From assembly GCA_963708155.1 (NCBI GenBank), contig OY970183.1, forward strand, positions 1,054,001-1,118,000: 64,000 bases of DNA, written 5' to 3'. The position numbers and the translations under genes are program-made. The DNA comes from Methylovirgula sp963708155. Lineage in GTDB: Bacteria > Pseudomonadota > Alphaproteobacteria > Rhizobiales > Beijerinckiaceae. Shown here piece by piece: positions 1-7,812 of the stretch. Under the pieces are notes generated by a model. That model saw only the letters and a list, made by a program, of their open reading frames with translations, was not told where the DNA came from and did not search any database. How positions within the stretch are numbered: position 1 is the first letter of the stretch; each line of letters begins with the position of its first letter.

Positions 1-1
1 G

Positions 2-673
2 GACATCGAGGCACAGCCGCCGTCCCCGCAGTCGGACGATTTCGACTATAGCAACACCAATTACTTCCTCATCGCCGAGATGATGGAACGAAGCCTATTC
101 CCGGGAGAGTCTCATCCGCAGAGCTATCACGACCTTCTGCGCCAGCGGATTTTCGCTCCGGCGGGCATGGTCAACACACGCTTCATCGATGATCAGGAAG
201 CTTCCTTCGACCCCGACGCCTCGGCCCTGCCTGACCCGATCTCGGCGGCGCTGAAAGTGCAATCGGCGACCTGGGCGCTACCGGATTATGGCCGCCGCCA
301 ACGGCCGGCCTTCACCCACCCTGATTGGCTTAAGGGCAGCGCCGACGCGGTGAGCACCGCGCTCGATCTCTTCGCCTGGGACAAAGCCCTGATGGACGCC
401 AAGGTCGTGCCGCCGGACGTCCGCGACGCGATGCTCTCTGGCCAGGCGCGGGTTTCACCGACCCTCTATTATGGCATGGGCTGGTTCTACGAAGAGAAGG
501 ACGACAGCACCGTCTTCAGCCATTCCGGCTCCGTCCCCGGCTATACGTCCTATAACGAAATCGTCCGCAAAAAGGACGGTCATTGGTTCTCCGTCTCGAT
601 TCTCAGCAACAGCGACCAGCTCGACGGGCTTGACGACCTCGCCGGCAGCATCGGCTACATCATCGGCGAGTAG
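2..673 (+). CDS. Serine hydrolase, beta-lactamase family (5' end outside window)
   Basis: C-terminal part of a class C beta-lactamase/penicillin-binding-like serine hydrolase. The frame is open from base 2, so the gene starts before the window and the SxxK motif is not visible. The YxN-type motif is seen as YSNTNYFLIAE near the start, and the third box appears as HSGSVPGYTSY in place of the usual KTG, as in many esterase/peptidase-like members of this family. Substrate cannot be told from the sequence; a true beta-lactamase role is not implied. The frame ends with TAG at 671-673, about 100 bases before the histidine kinase gene on the same strand. Confidence 0.8.
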   Translation, partial: DIEAQPPSPQSDDFDYSNTNYFLIAEMMERSLFPGESHPQSYHDLLRQRIFAPAGMVNTRFIDDQEASFDPDASALPDPISAALKVQSATWALPDYGRRQRPAFTHPDWLKGSADAVSTALDLFAWDKALMDAKVVPPDVRDAMLSGQARVSPTLYYGMGWFYEEKDDSTVFSHSGSVPGYTSYNEIVRKKDGHWFSVSILSNSDQLDGLDDLAGSIGYIIGE

Positions 674-775
674 CGGGCGCCCTTCACCTTCCGGTAAAAT
701 TGGGGAAGACCCGCGGCGCGCCAACCTGCTATAAGGGGGAGAATGGAGCCGCATGGGTAGAGAATTTCCCGGCGG

Positions 776-2155
776 TTGCTTGCGAGGGTTCGTTCGTTGC
801 CGCTGCGTCTCCTGCTCGTACGCTCTATCGCCGCTATTTTCCTCGCGACCCTGGCGCTGAGCACGCTTCTGGTCTTCTGGCGTACCTACGAGAAGGTCGA
901 GGCGGATATGAGCGCCGCGCTCGCCGCCGGGCAGCGGGCCGTCGCCAATGCCGCCGATGAATCCGACGGCATTACCCAGCCAAGCTGGCGGCTCGAGCAT
1001 ATCGTCGCCAATTTCAACGGCGACCGGAATGTCCGCGCCACCCTACAGCGCGCTGACGACAGCCTGCTGCATTCGATCCTGCCGCCGCCGGCGCATCCCG
1101 TGCCGCCCTTCCTCTTCAACCTTCTCGCCGGCCCGCCGCATGTCGCGACCGTCGATCTGCCGGCGGCCCTGAAAAGCGCCGGCGCGCTGCGGCTCGAGAC
1201 GGACGCGCGCAATGATGTCGCCGGCCTTTGGGACGACGCCAAGAATCTTCTGTTCCTGCTCGCGATCTTTGCCAGCACCTGCCTGCTCGTACTCTATTTC
1301 ATGCTCGGCCGCGCGCTGCGCCCGCTCGAGGAGCTGACGCATGGCTTTGCGCGGATCGGCAATGGCGATTACCGGGCGCGGGTGCCGATCTTCGCGCCGC
1401 GCGAACTGGCCAAGCTCAGCGCCGGCTTCAACGATATGGCGGTGCGCCTGACCGAGATGGAGTACCGCAACCACCGCCTGCACGAGCAGCTCGAAACCGT
1501 GCAAGAGGAAGAGCGCATCGAACTCGCGCGCAATCTGCACGACGATGTGAGCCCGCTTTTGTTTTCCGTCGACGTCGATGCGATGACGATCCGCGAACTG
1601 ACGCAGACGAGGGATTATCCCGCGATCGTCGAGCGTGCCCATGCGGTCCGCGGGGCCGTCGCCGAGATGAAGCGCAACGTCAAGGCGATCCTCGGCCAGC
1701 TTCGTCCCTCCGGTCTGCATGCGCTCGGCCTCGCCAGCGCCATCGACAATCTTGTCTCCTACTGGAAGACGCGGCGTCCGGAGATCGCCTACAAGGTCAA
1801 TACGCCCGACCGGACCTGGGGGCCGCGCGTCGATGGCGCGCTCTACAGCATCGTCCGCGAGAGCCTCAACAATGCCGTGAAACATTCGCGCCCGTCGCGG
1901 ATCGAGGTCTCGATCGAGGAGCTTCCCGCCAGCGGCTTTCTCGTTGCGCGTGTCAAGGACGACGGCGGCGGGTTCGACGCCAATAATGCTTCGGGGGGAT
2001 TCGGGTTGATCGGAATGAAGGAGCGCGCCGTCTTGCTCGGCGGCACGTTGACGGTCGAAAACCGTCACGACGGACCCGGCGTCGTCGTCACCGCCCGCCT
2101 GCCGCTGCCGGGCGAAGAAGAGGCCGAATTCGCTCAAGGGATCGCCGCGCAATGA
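776..2155 (+). CDS. NarL/UhpB-type sensor histidine kinase
   Basis: Membrane histidine kinase of 459 residues. A first membrane segment lies at about 11-34 and a second at about 157-178, with a periplasmic sensor region between them. A HAMP domain follows (about 178-230), then a HisKA_3 box ELARNLHDDVSP with the likely phosphorylated His255, then an HATPase domain with N-box RESLNNAVKH (361-370), DDGGGF (395-400) and GFGLIGMKER. The TTG start is chosen because an in-frame stop at 758-760 rules out earlier starts; TTG 797 is an alternative. Its stop overlaps the ATG of the response regulator (ATGA), so the two are translationally coupled and almost certainly partners. The signal sensed is unknown. 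Confidence 0.92.
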   Translation: MLARVRSLPLRLLLVRSIAAIFLATLALSTLLVFWRTYEKVEADMSAALAAGQRAVANAADESDGITQPSWRLEHIVANFNGDRNVRATLQRADDSLLHSILPPPAHPVPPFLFNLLAGPPHVATVDLPAALKSAGALRLETDARNDVAGLWDDAKNLLFLLAIFASTCLLVLYFMLGRALRPLEELTHGFARIGNGDYRARVPIFAPRELAKLSAGFNDMAVRLTEMEYRNHRLHEQLETVQEEERIELARNLHDDVSPLLFSVDVDAMTIRELTQTRDYPAIVERAHAVRGAVAEMKRNVKAILGQLRPSGLHALGLASAIDNLVSYWKTRRPEIAYKVNTPDRTWGPRVDGALYSIVRESLNNAVKHSRPSRIEVSIEELPASGFLVARVKDDGGGFDANNASGGFGLIGMKERAVLLGGTLTVENRHDGPGVVVTARLPLPGEEEAEFAQGIAAQ

Positions 2156-2769
2156 AGATTCTTGTGATCGACGATCATGGGATCGTGCGCGAGGGTGTGC
2201 GCCGGCTGCTCGGCACCATCCCCGGCTCCGAGGTCGTCGAGGCCGGAACCGCGCAGCAGGGTCTGTCGAAACTGCGCAGCGAATCGCCCGACATCATCGT
2301 GCTCGACATCAATCTCAACGGCAGCAGCGGGCTCGAGCTTTTGCAGCGGTTGAAGAACGAGAACAAGACGACGCGCATCGTCATGTTCACCATGTATTCG
2401 GAGGCCGGATACGTGTCCCGCGCGCTGCGCGGCGGCGCTTCGGGCTATGTCAGCAAGAGTGCGCCGGCCGATGAATTGATCACCGCCGTCAAGCGCGTCG
2501 CCGCCGGACAACGCTACGTTGACCGCGAGGCCGCCAACGAGCTTGTCTTCTCTGCCTCCAACGAGGAAGACCCGCTGCAGAAGCTCAGCAATCGCGAAAT
2601 GGAGATTTTGCGCCTGCTCGGCGAAGGCAAGAGCCTGCTCGAAATCGCCAATACATTCGGCATTGCCTACAAGACGGTGGCGAATTCCTGCTCGCGACTC
2701 AAGGAAAAGCTCGGCCTCGAGCGCACGACCGACCTCATCCGTTTCTCATTGCAGAACCGTCAGGCGTGA
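2152..2769 (+). CDS. NarL/FixJ-family response regulator
   Basis: Response regulator of 205 residues. The receiver domain (about 1-118) has acidic residues D7/D8, phosphoacceptor D52 in VLDINLNG and K102. A LuxR-type helix-turn-helix follows at about 142-198 (LSNREMEILRLLGEGKSLLEIA...KTVANSCSRLKEKLG). It starts inside the stop codon of the upstream kinase and is expected to be phosphorylated by it. It should act as a DNA-binding transcriptional activator, but the target genes are not evident here. The following gene is on the opposite strand. Confidence 0.95.
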   Translation: MKILVIDDHGIVREGVRRLLGTIPGSEVVEAGTAQQGLSKLRSESPDIIVLDINLNGSSGLELLQRLKNENKTTRIVMFTMYSEAGYVSRALRGGASGYVSKSAPADELITAVKRVAAGQRYVDREAANELVFSASNEEDPLQKLSNREMEILRLLGEGKSLLEIANTFGIAYKTVANSCSRLKEKLGLERTTDLIRFSLQNRQA

Positions 2770-2797
2770 GATCGCGAACTGGCGCGGCGATGCTGTT

Positions 2798-3073
2798 CTA
2801 TCGCCCGCGGCGCTGCGCGCGCACCAGCGCCGGCGTCCGGACAAGCGGCGCCCACAGATCGAAAACCAGCGTGCCCGCGAGATAGCCGACCTGCAGGCAG
2901 ATCGCGAAGAGAAGCCCGGCGAGCACGCCGCTGATCGCCGAAAGCGCCGCGAGATGGGCGAAGGCCGCGATCGCGACGAGGCCGGCAAAGGTGACAACGC
3001 CGAGGATCAGAAACTGATAGCGCGTCGCGAGCGCGACGCCGAAAGCGAAAGAGACGAGCCCAAGTCCAATCAT
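2798..3073 (-). CDS. Small integral membrane protein, unknown function
   Basis: About 91 residues, almost entirely hydrophobic, with three predicted membrane helices (IGLGLVSFAFGVALA, FLILGVVTFAGLVAIAAF, ISGVLAGLLFAICLQVGYLAG) and a basic C-terminal tail ending RAQRRGR. ATG 3073 is preferred over GTG 3085 because GGAGG lies a suitable distance upstream of it. The gene converges with the response regulator, leaving 28 bases between stops. No family recognised. Strong hydrophobic patterning supports a real gene rather than a shadow frame. Confidence 0.6.
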   Translation of the reverse strand: MIGLGLVSFAFGVALATRYQFLILGVVTFAGLVAIAAFAHLAALSAISGVLAGLLFAICLQVGYLAGTLVFDLWAPLVRTPALVRAQRRGR

Positions 3074-3284
3074 CGGAGCCTCCACCTCAAGGATGCTCCG
3101 CGTCGCGATAACAAAAAGTTAACACGGACTCCCCTGACTGGAGAACGAAGGCGCGGCGCTCGCGTTCCCGGCGCCGGCGATATCTGGAGGCCGGATTGGG
3201 GCCCCCCAACTCTTTTTCCGCGGAGTGTTGCAGTTCGGCAGCGCTAAATTAGGTTAAGGAGTTCGGGCGGCTGGAGTTCTGACC

Positions 3285-3716
3285 TTGCGCATCCTCACCT
3301 CTTCTTCTCTCGTCTTCCTCGGTTTGCTCGTCCCGGCGCTCGTCGGCCACGCGGCCTACGCGGTCAATCAGGTTCCGGTCCTCGATATCGAGCGAACCTG
3401 CCGCGCGGCGCAGGATTACGGCATGAACGATCCCAAGGAGACCTACCGCAACTGCATGCTGGACGAGAAGGAGGCGCGCACGCAGCTCGGCCAGAAATGG
3501 TCGAAGTTCAAAGCCACGAGCCGGCGCGGCTGCGTCCCGCCGCATCCCATCCCGAGCTATGTCGAAATGCTGACCTGCCTGGAGATGGATCAGAATACGC
3601 TCGTTCCCTATCAAGGCGGCGGCGGCGCCGTCGGCGCGCCGAGCAGCTACACACATGATTCGGCGCAACCGCGCCCTGCAATGTCCCCAGGCCCGCGCCC
3701 GGCAGGCTCCTTCTAG
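3285..3716 (+). CDS. Secreted hypothetical protein with four cysteines
   Basis: A 143-residue protein with a Sec signal peptide (hydrophobic core LVFLGLLVPALVG, cleavage probably after HAAYA). The mature part has four cysteines (ERTC, YRNC, RGC, LTC) that could form two disulfides, and a Gly/Pro-rich tail. TTG start with GGAG eight bases upstream. A strong terminator-like hairpin follows directly. No known family is recognised; periplasmic location is inferred from the signal peptide. Confidence 0.65.
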   Translation: MRILTSSSLVFLGLLVPALVGHAAYAVNQVPVLDIERTCRAAQDYGMNDPKETYRNCMLDEKEARTQLGQKWSKFKATSRRGCVPPHPIPSYVEMLTCLEMDQNTLVPYQGGGGAVGAPSSYTHDSAQPRPAMSPGPRPAGSF

Positions 3717-3717
3717 A

Positions 3718-3740
3718 CGGCCGAAGCGGCCGCTTTTTTA
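3718..3740 (+). terminator. Rho-independent terminator after secreted protein gene
   Basis: CGGCCG-AAG-CGGCCG hairpin followed by CTTTTTTA, starting two bases after the stop codon of the small secreted protein gene. Confidence 0.8.
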
Positions 3741-3952
3741 ATTTCTCCTTTACGCTTTAAGCCTTTCGCGCCCGGCACATAGCCGTGCTCATTGATTTTT
3801 GCATTGCTGGCCCGCCTTTCTGTCGCGGATTTATCACAGAGCCCGGCCAAATGCGTCGGAAGGTCTCAGAGCCTATCGACCGATTTGGGAAAATCTCTAG
3901 GATCGGTTTCCGGAATAACGCGAACTCAATAATAGTTCTCAGGGGGACATTA

Positions 3953-5492
3953 ATGACAAAAACTCCATCCGAGTCTCGCCGCAACGGCCGCCTTGCGCGG
4001 ATGGTCGTATTTGCAGCGGCGGCGGCGATGAGCATGGCCGCGATTGGCCAGGCCCGCGCTGACGTAACCGATCAATTGCTTGATCAATTGCGCGCCAAGG
4101 GCGTGCTGACCCGTGGCGAATACTCCAAGCTGAAGACCCGCCACGCGGCCGAGAAGGCCGAGATGGGCCGGCCGCGCCACTACTCGAAGGACGGCGTCGT
4201 CGTCGTTCCGGACGACCGCTATCTCACCCGCCTCGACAAGGGCATTGGCTTCCACATCCCGGGCCTCGTCACCAAGGAAGGTGAAGTTGGCGCGATCGAT
4301 GTGAAGATCTCCGGCGACCTCGTTTTCGGCGCCGACGAGACCTTCGACGCCTACGCCAGCGGCAATGCGAACACCACGCAGACCATGAGAGGCGGCCTCG
4401 TCACGGCCAGCCCGAACCAGCCGTATAACTCCATCCAGGCGGGCCTGCTGCCGAGCGCCATCGTGCTCTCGATCGCGACCAACCAGATGGGCTATGACCT
4501 CGGGTTCACGATCGGCGCCTATACCGGTGGCACGCAACACCGATACGGGCACTGGCGGCGCCAACGCGAACAACGGTGGATACCCGTTCGCTCTCGGCAC
4601 GCCCGGCATCGACCTTCGTCAGGTCTTCGGCACGGTCGGCACGCCGACCTTCGGCTCGGTCAAGATCGGCCGCGACCTCGGCCTCTTCGGCTCGGACGCG
4701 ATCCTGAACGACGCGACCCTGCTCGGCATGGGTTCGCCGCTGACGACCAACGCGCCGCGCAATACGACGCTCGGCCGCATCGGTGTTGGCTATGTCTATG
4801 CGGACTGGATCCCGCAGATCACCTATACGACGCCGGACTTCAACGGCTTCACGGCCTCGATCGGCGCGTTCACGCCGCTCAATGCGACGGGTGGCATTTA
4901 CACCACCACCACGCTCACCGGCAACGAACTGCCGATGGTGCAGGGTCAGTTGAAGTGGAAGGGCAATATCGCGCCTGGCGTCGGCCTGACCGTGTCCGGC
5001 GACGGCGTGTGGCAGGAGCATAAGAACGACACCGCCACCGGCTCGAACGTCTTCGCGCCCCTGGGCCAGACCAGCACCAGCTGGGGCGTCGATGGCTTCG
5101 GCAAGTTGGACGTCTCCGGCTTCAGCTTCGTGGCCTATGGCTATTATGGCAAGGGCCTCGGCACGACCGGTCTCTTCCTCAGCGGCTTCGACAGCTTCGG
5201 CAACGCGCGCACGAGCTTGGGCGGGTATGTCCAGGGTTCTTATACCTGGGATAAGTTCACCTTCGGCGCCAGCTGGGGTGTCAGCCAGCTGGATGCGACC
5301 TCGGCCGAATGGACCATCGGCAACGCCAATGCCCTCGTGAAGGACAACGAGAGCATCATCGGCTTCGCTCGCTACCAGCTGACGCCTTGGATGGCCCTGC
5401 AGGCTGAATTCGGCCATACATGGGCAACCAACTGGGGTGGCTACCAGCTGAACGAAGACGACATCTGGCTGGGTACGGCCTGGTTCTTCTAA
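3953..5492 (+). pseudogene. Outer-membrane porin, frameshifted near 4535
   Basis: Alphaproteobacterial-type porin read in two frames. The first part starts at ATG 3953, with AGGGGGAC upstream, and has a signal peptide (core MVVFAAAAAMSMAA, cleavage after QARA) and a polar N-terminal segment of the mature protein (DVTDQLLDQLRAKGVLTRGEY). Beta-strand-rich sequence continues to IGAYTGG, then the frame must shift +1 between about 4529 and 4540 to continue as RNTDTGTGGANANNGG. It then runs to the C-terminal aromatic end WLGTAWFF, typical of BAM substrates. Joined, it is about 512 residues and complete. Either the gene is broken or one base is extra in the sequence. A strong terminator follows. Substrate unknown. 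Confidence 0.85.
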
Positions 5493-5518
5493 GCCGTTCG
5501 CAAGAGCCTGAAATCAGA

Positions 5519-5553
5519 GCGCCGGAGGGGCAACCCTCCGGCGCTTTTCTTTT
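5519..5553 (+). terminator. Rho-independent terminator after porin
   Basis: Perfect 11-bp stem GCGCCGGAGGG / CCCTCCGGCGC with loop GCAA, followed by TTTTCTTTT. It lies 26 bases after the porin stop, suggesting a monocistronic, highly expressed gene. Confidence 0.92.
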
Positions 5554-5575
5554 GACTGCTTGCTCGTGAGCCGAC

Positions 5576-5652
5576 GTCATTGCAAGGAGCCGAAGGCGAC
5601 GAAGCAATCCAGTCCCTGTTTCTGGATTTCTTCGCTTTGCTCCTCGCAATGG
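5576..5652. repeat. Palindromic interspersed repeat, copy 1
   Basis: Imperfect palindrome: arm CGTCATTGCAAGGAGC...GAAGCAATCCAG and return arm CTGGATTTCTTCGCTTTGC...CTCGCAATGGC. A second, more regular copy lies at 16491-16563. Noncoding REP/BIME-like element in a 331-base intergenic region. Confidence 0.75.
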
Positions 5653-5668
5653 CGGCACCGGTATGTGT

Positions 5669-5712
5669 CCTCGCCCCTCACCCTAGCCCTCTCCCCGCTG
5701 GCGGGGAGAGGC
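5669..5712. repeat. Second palindromic element, CTCACCCTAGCC type
   Basis: CTCACCCTAGCC followed by a 10-bp hairpin CTCTCCCCGC-TG-GCGGGGAGAG (5689-5710). Sequences of this kind are common as dispersed intergenic repeats in many proteobacterial genomes; only one copy is seen here. Confidence 0.55.
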
Positions 5713-5762
5713 AGCTACCCCCCCTCCAAAACTCACCTAAGTTCATGAGGACAGAGGGGAAA

Positions 5763-5780
5763 CTGTCATCAAAGTGCAAC
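5763..5780 (+). promoter_or_regulatory. Possible degenerate Pho box upstream of plcP-agt
   Basis: CTGTCATCAAAGTGCAAC lies 43 bases before the GTG of the metallophosphoesterase gene. The first half CTGTCAT matches the PhoB half-site exactly; the second half, at the correct 11-base spacing, matches at only a few positions. PhoB control would fit the proposed phosphate-starvation role. Confidence 0.35.
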
Positions 5781-5823
5781 CCAAGTCGGCCAAGGACAGG
5801 ACTTCTGAACTGGAGTCGGAACC

Positions 5824-6648
5824 GTGGCGAAAAAGCACCTCGACAGCATCGCGGTCCGGACACTTTTCCTGTCCGATCTGCATTTGGGAACAAAGGGTTG
5901 CCAGGCAGGGCTCCTGCTCGATTTCCTCAAGCATTGCGACGTCGACACGATCTATCTCGTCGGTGACGTCGTCGATGGCTGGCGGCTGAAATCCGGCTGG
6001 TATTGGCCGCAATCGCACAACAATGTCGTGCGCAAGCTGTTGAAACGCGTGCACAAAGGCGTGAAGATCATCTATATTCCCGGCAATCATGATGAATTCA
6101 TGCGCGATTACGTCGGGCACAATTTCGGCGGCATCGACGTGATGAATACCGCGATCCACGAGGCGGCCGACGGCAAACGCTACCTTGTCATGCATGGCGA
6201 CCAGTTCGATCTCGTCGTCCGGCATGCGCCGTGGCTCGCCATGCTCGGCGACGGAGCTTATGAATTGGCGCTGGGGATTAACACCTATCTCAACATGGTC
6301 CGCCGCCGGCTCGGCCTCGATTACTGGTCGCTGTCGTCCTGGGCGAAGCTTAAAGTGAAGAGTGCCGTCAATCACATCGGCCGGTTTGAATCCGCCCTTT
6401 CGGGCGAGGCGCGCCGGCGCGACGTCTTCGGCGTTATCTGCGGCCATATCCACCATGCCGTGATCCACGACGAATTCGGCGTGCGCTACATGAACACCGG
6501 CGATTGGGTCGAGAGCTGCACCGCCCTTGTCGAGCACTTCGACGGCCGCTTCGAGATCATTCACTGGGCCGACAAGGTGCGCGAGGCGAAGGAAGCGTTG
6601 GCGGCGGCCACGCAGCAGCAGCCCGAGGTCGAGGCAACCGCGGCGTGA
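5824..6648 (+). CDS. plcP: PlcP/LpxH-like metallophosphoesterase
   Basis: Calcineurin-like metallophosphoesterase of 274 residues with the full metal-binding set: DLH (18-20), GDVVD (47-51), GNHD (87-90), HGD (124-126) and GHIHH (207-211). Databases often call such proteins UDP-2,3-diacylglucosamine hydrolase, but its size and its coupling to a GT4 glycosyltransferase match PlcP. In rhizobia and marine alphaproteobacteria PlcP removes the phosphate headgroup from phospholipids under phosphate starvation, yielding diacylglycerol. GTG start; the stop overlaps the GTG of the next gene. Assignment to PlcP rather than LpxH/LpxI is inferred from context. Confidence 0.75.
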   Translation: MAKKHLDSIAVRTLFLSDLHLGTKGCQAGLLLDFLKHCDVDTIYLVGDVVDGWRLKSGWYWPQSHNNVVRKLLKRVHKGVKIIYIPGNHDEFMRDYVGHNFGGIDVMNTAIHEAADGKRYLVMHGDQFDLVVRHAPWLAMLGDGAYELALGINTYLNMVRRRLGLDYWSLSSWAKLKVKSAVNHIGRFESALSGEARRRDVFGVICGHIHHAVIHDEFGVRYMNTGDWVESCTALVEHFDGRFEIIHWADKVREAKEALAAATQQQPEVEATAA

Positions 6649-7694
6649 CCAAGCTTCTCATTGCCACCGATGCCTGGGGACCGCAGATCAATGGCGTCGT
6701 TCGTTCCCTGGAAAATATCGCCGCCCATGCGGCCGGCTTCGGTGTCGATGTCCGCTTTCTGACGCCGACGGATTTCTGGACCCTGCCGCTGCCCGGCTAT
6801 CGCGAAATCCGTCTGGCGTTGGCAAATCCGCGCCGGGTCGCGGGCTTCATCGCCGATTTCAATCCCGACTTCATTCACATCGCGACGGAAGGGCCGATCG
6901 GGCTCGCCACGCGCCGCGCCTGCCTCGCCGGCAAGCGCACCTTCACCACGAGCTACCACACCCGTTTTCCCGAATATGTCGCGGCGCGGCTGCCGGTGCC
7001 GATGCGGATGAGCTATGCCGCCTTGCGCCGCTTCCACAGCGCCGCCGCGGGAACGATGGTGAGCTCGCCAAGCCTCGAAAACGTCCTCGCCGGGCACGGC
7101 TTCCGCAATCTGATGCGCTGGTCGCGCGGCGTCGACGGCACCCTGTTCCGGCCCCGGCCGGAGAACGCCCTGGCGGGCCTGCCGCGCCCCATTTTCCTTT
7201 TCGTCGGGCGGCTCGCGGTCGAGAAGAACATCGAGGCCTTCCTGAAACTCGACCTGCCCGGCTCGAAAGTCATTGTCGGCGACGGACCGCTGCAGACGCG
7301 GCTCGCGGCCAGCTATCCGCAAGCGCATTTCCTCGGCTCGCGCAGCGGCGAGGCGCTGGCGGAAATCTATTCCTCCGCCGATGTCTTCGTCTTTCCGAGC
7401 CGAACCGATACGTTCGGCATCGTCCTCCTGGAGGCCTTGGCCTCGGGCGTGCCAGTCGCCGCCTTCCCGGTCACCGGGCCGCTCGATGTGATCGGCAATT
7501 CCGGCACCGGCGTCCTGAGCCATGATCTGCGCGAGGCGGCACTGCGCGCCCTCGACATATCCCGCGAGCATTGCCGCAAATACGCGGCGAAGTTCACCTG
7601 GAAGGAGAGCGCGCGGCAGTTCTTCGACAACATAAGAGTTGCGCAGAACCACGGCCTGTCGGTCCCGCTCGCCGATCTCGCCGAGCCGGCGTAA
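6645..7694 (+). CDS. agt: GT4 glycosyltransferase, Agt-like glycolipid synthase
   Basis: 349-residue GT-B fold glycosyltransferase. The N-terminal domain begins LLIATDAWGPQINGVVRSLE; the C-terminal donor domain has FLFVGRLAVEKN, ADVFVFPSRTDTFGIVLLEA and ALASGVPVAAFPVTGP (the family's E-x7-E region). The GTG start lies within the stop codon of plcP. Agt enzymes glycosylate diacylglycerol to make phosphorus-free glycolipids that replace phospholipids, so the pair forms a plausible two-step membrane remodelling operon. The sugar donor (glucose or glucuronate) cannot be told. A generic GT4 role is the alternative. Confidence 0.75.
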   Translation: MTKLLIATDAWGPQINGVVRSLENIAAHAAGFGVDVRFLTPTDFWTLPLPGYREIRLALANPRRVAGFIADFNPDFIHIATEGPIGLATRRACLAGKRTFTTSYHTRFPEYVAARLPVPMRMSYAALRRFHSAAAGTMVSSPSLENVLAGHGFRNLMRWSRGVDGTLFRPRPENALAGLPRPIFLFVGRLAVEKNIEAFLKLDLPGSKVIVGDGPLQTRLAASYPQAHFLGSRSGEALAEIYSSADVFVFPSRTDTFGIVLLEALASGVPVAAFPVTGPLDVIGNSGTGVLSHDLREAALRALDISREHCRKYAAKFTWKESARQFFDNIRVAQNHGLSVPLADLAEPA

Positions 7695-7730
7695 GCCTCG
7701 AATTTCCTCCGCAAGAGAACCGCTTGGGCC

Positions 7731-7736
7731 TATAAT
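7731..7736 (+). promoter_or_regulatory. Possible -10 element for TPR-sulfotransferase gene
   Basis: TATAAT 76 bases upstream of the GTG start; no good -35 match at the usual spacing, so this is tentative. Confidence 0.25.
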
Positions 7737-7812
7737 CCGCCGGGCCGGGGACAGAGGTGCTCGTATCGCGGACTTGTAGATCGGGGAGCCGCGTCAGAGG
7801 GAGGATTCTCGT

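Noticed and set aside
3785..3952. Upstream start for the porin gene
   Set aside because: ATG 3953 has a strong AGGGGGAC site and a normal signal peptide; the extra 56 residues do not look like an export signal.
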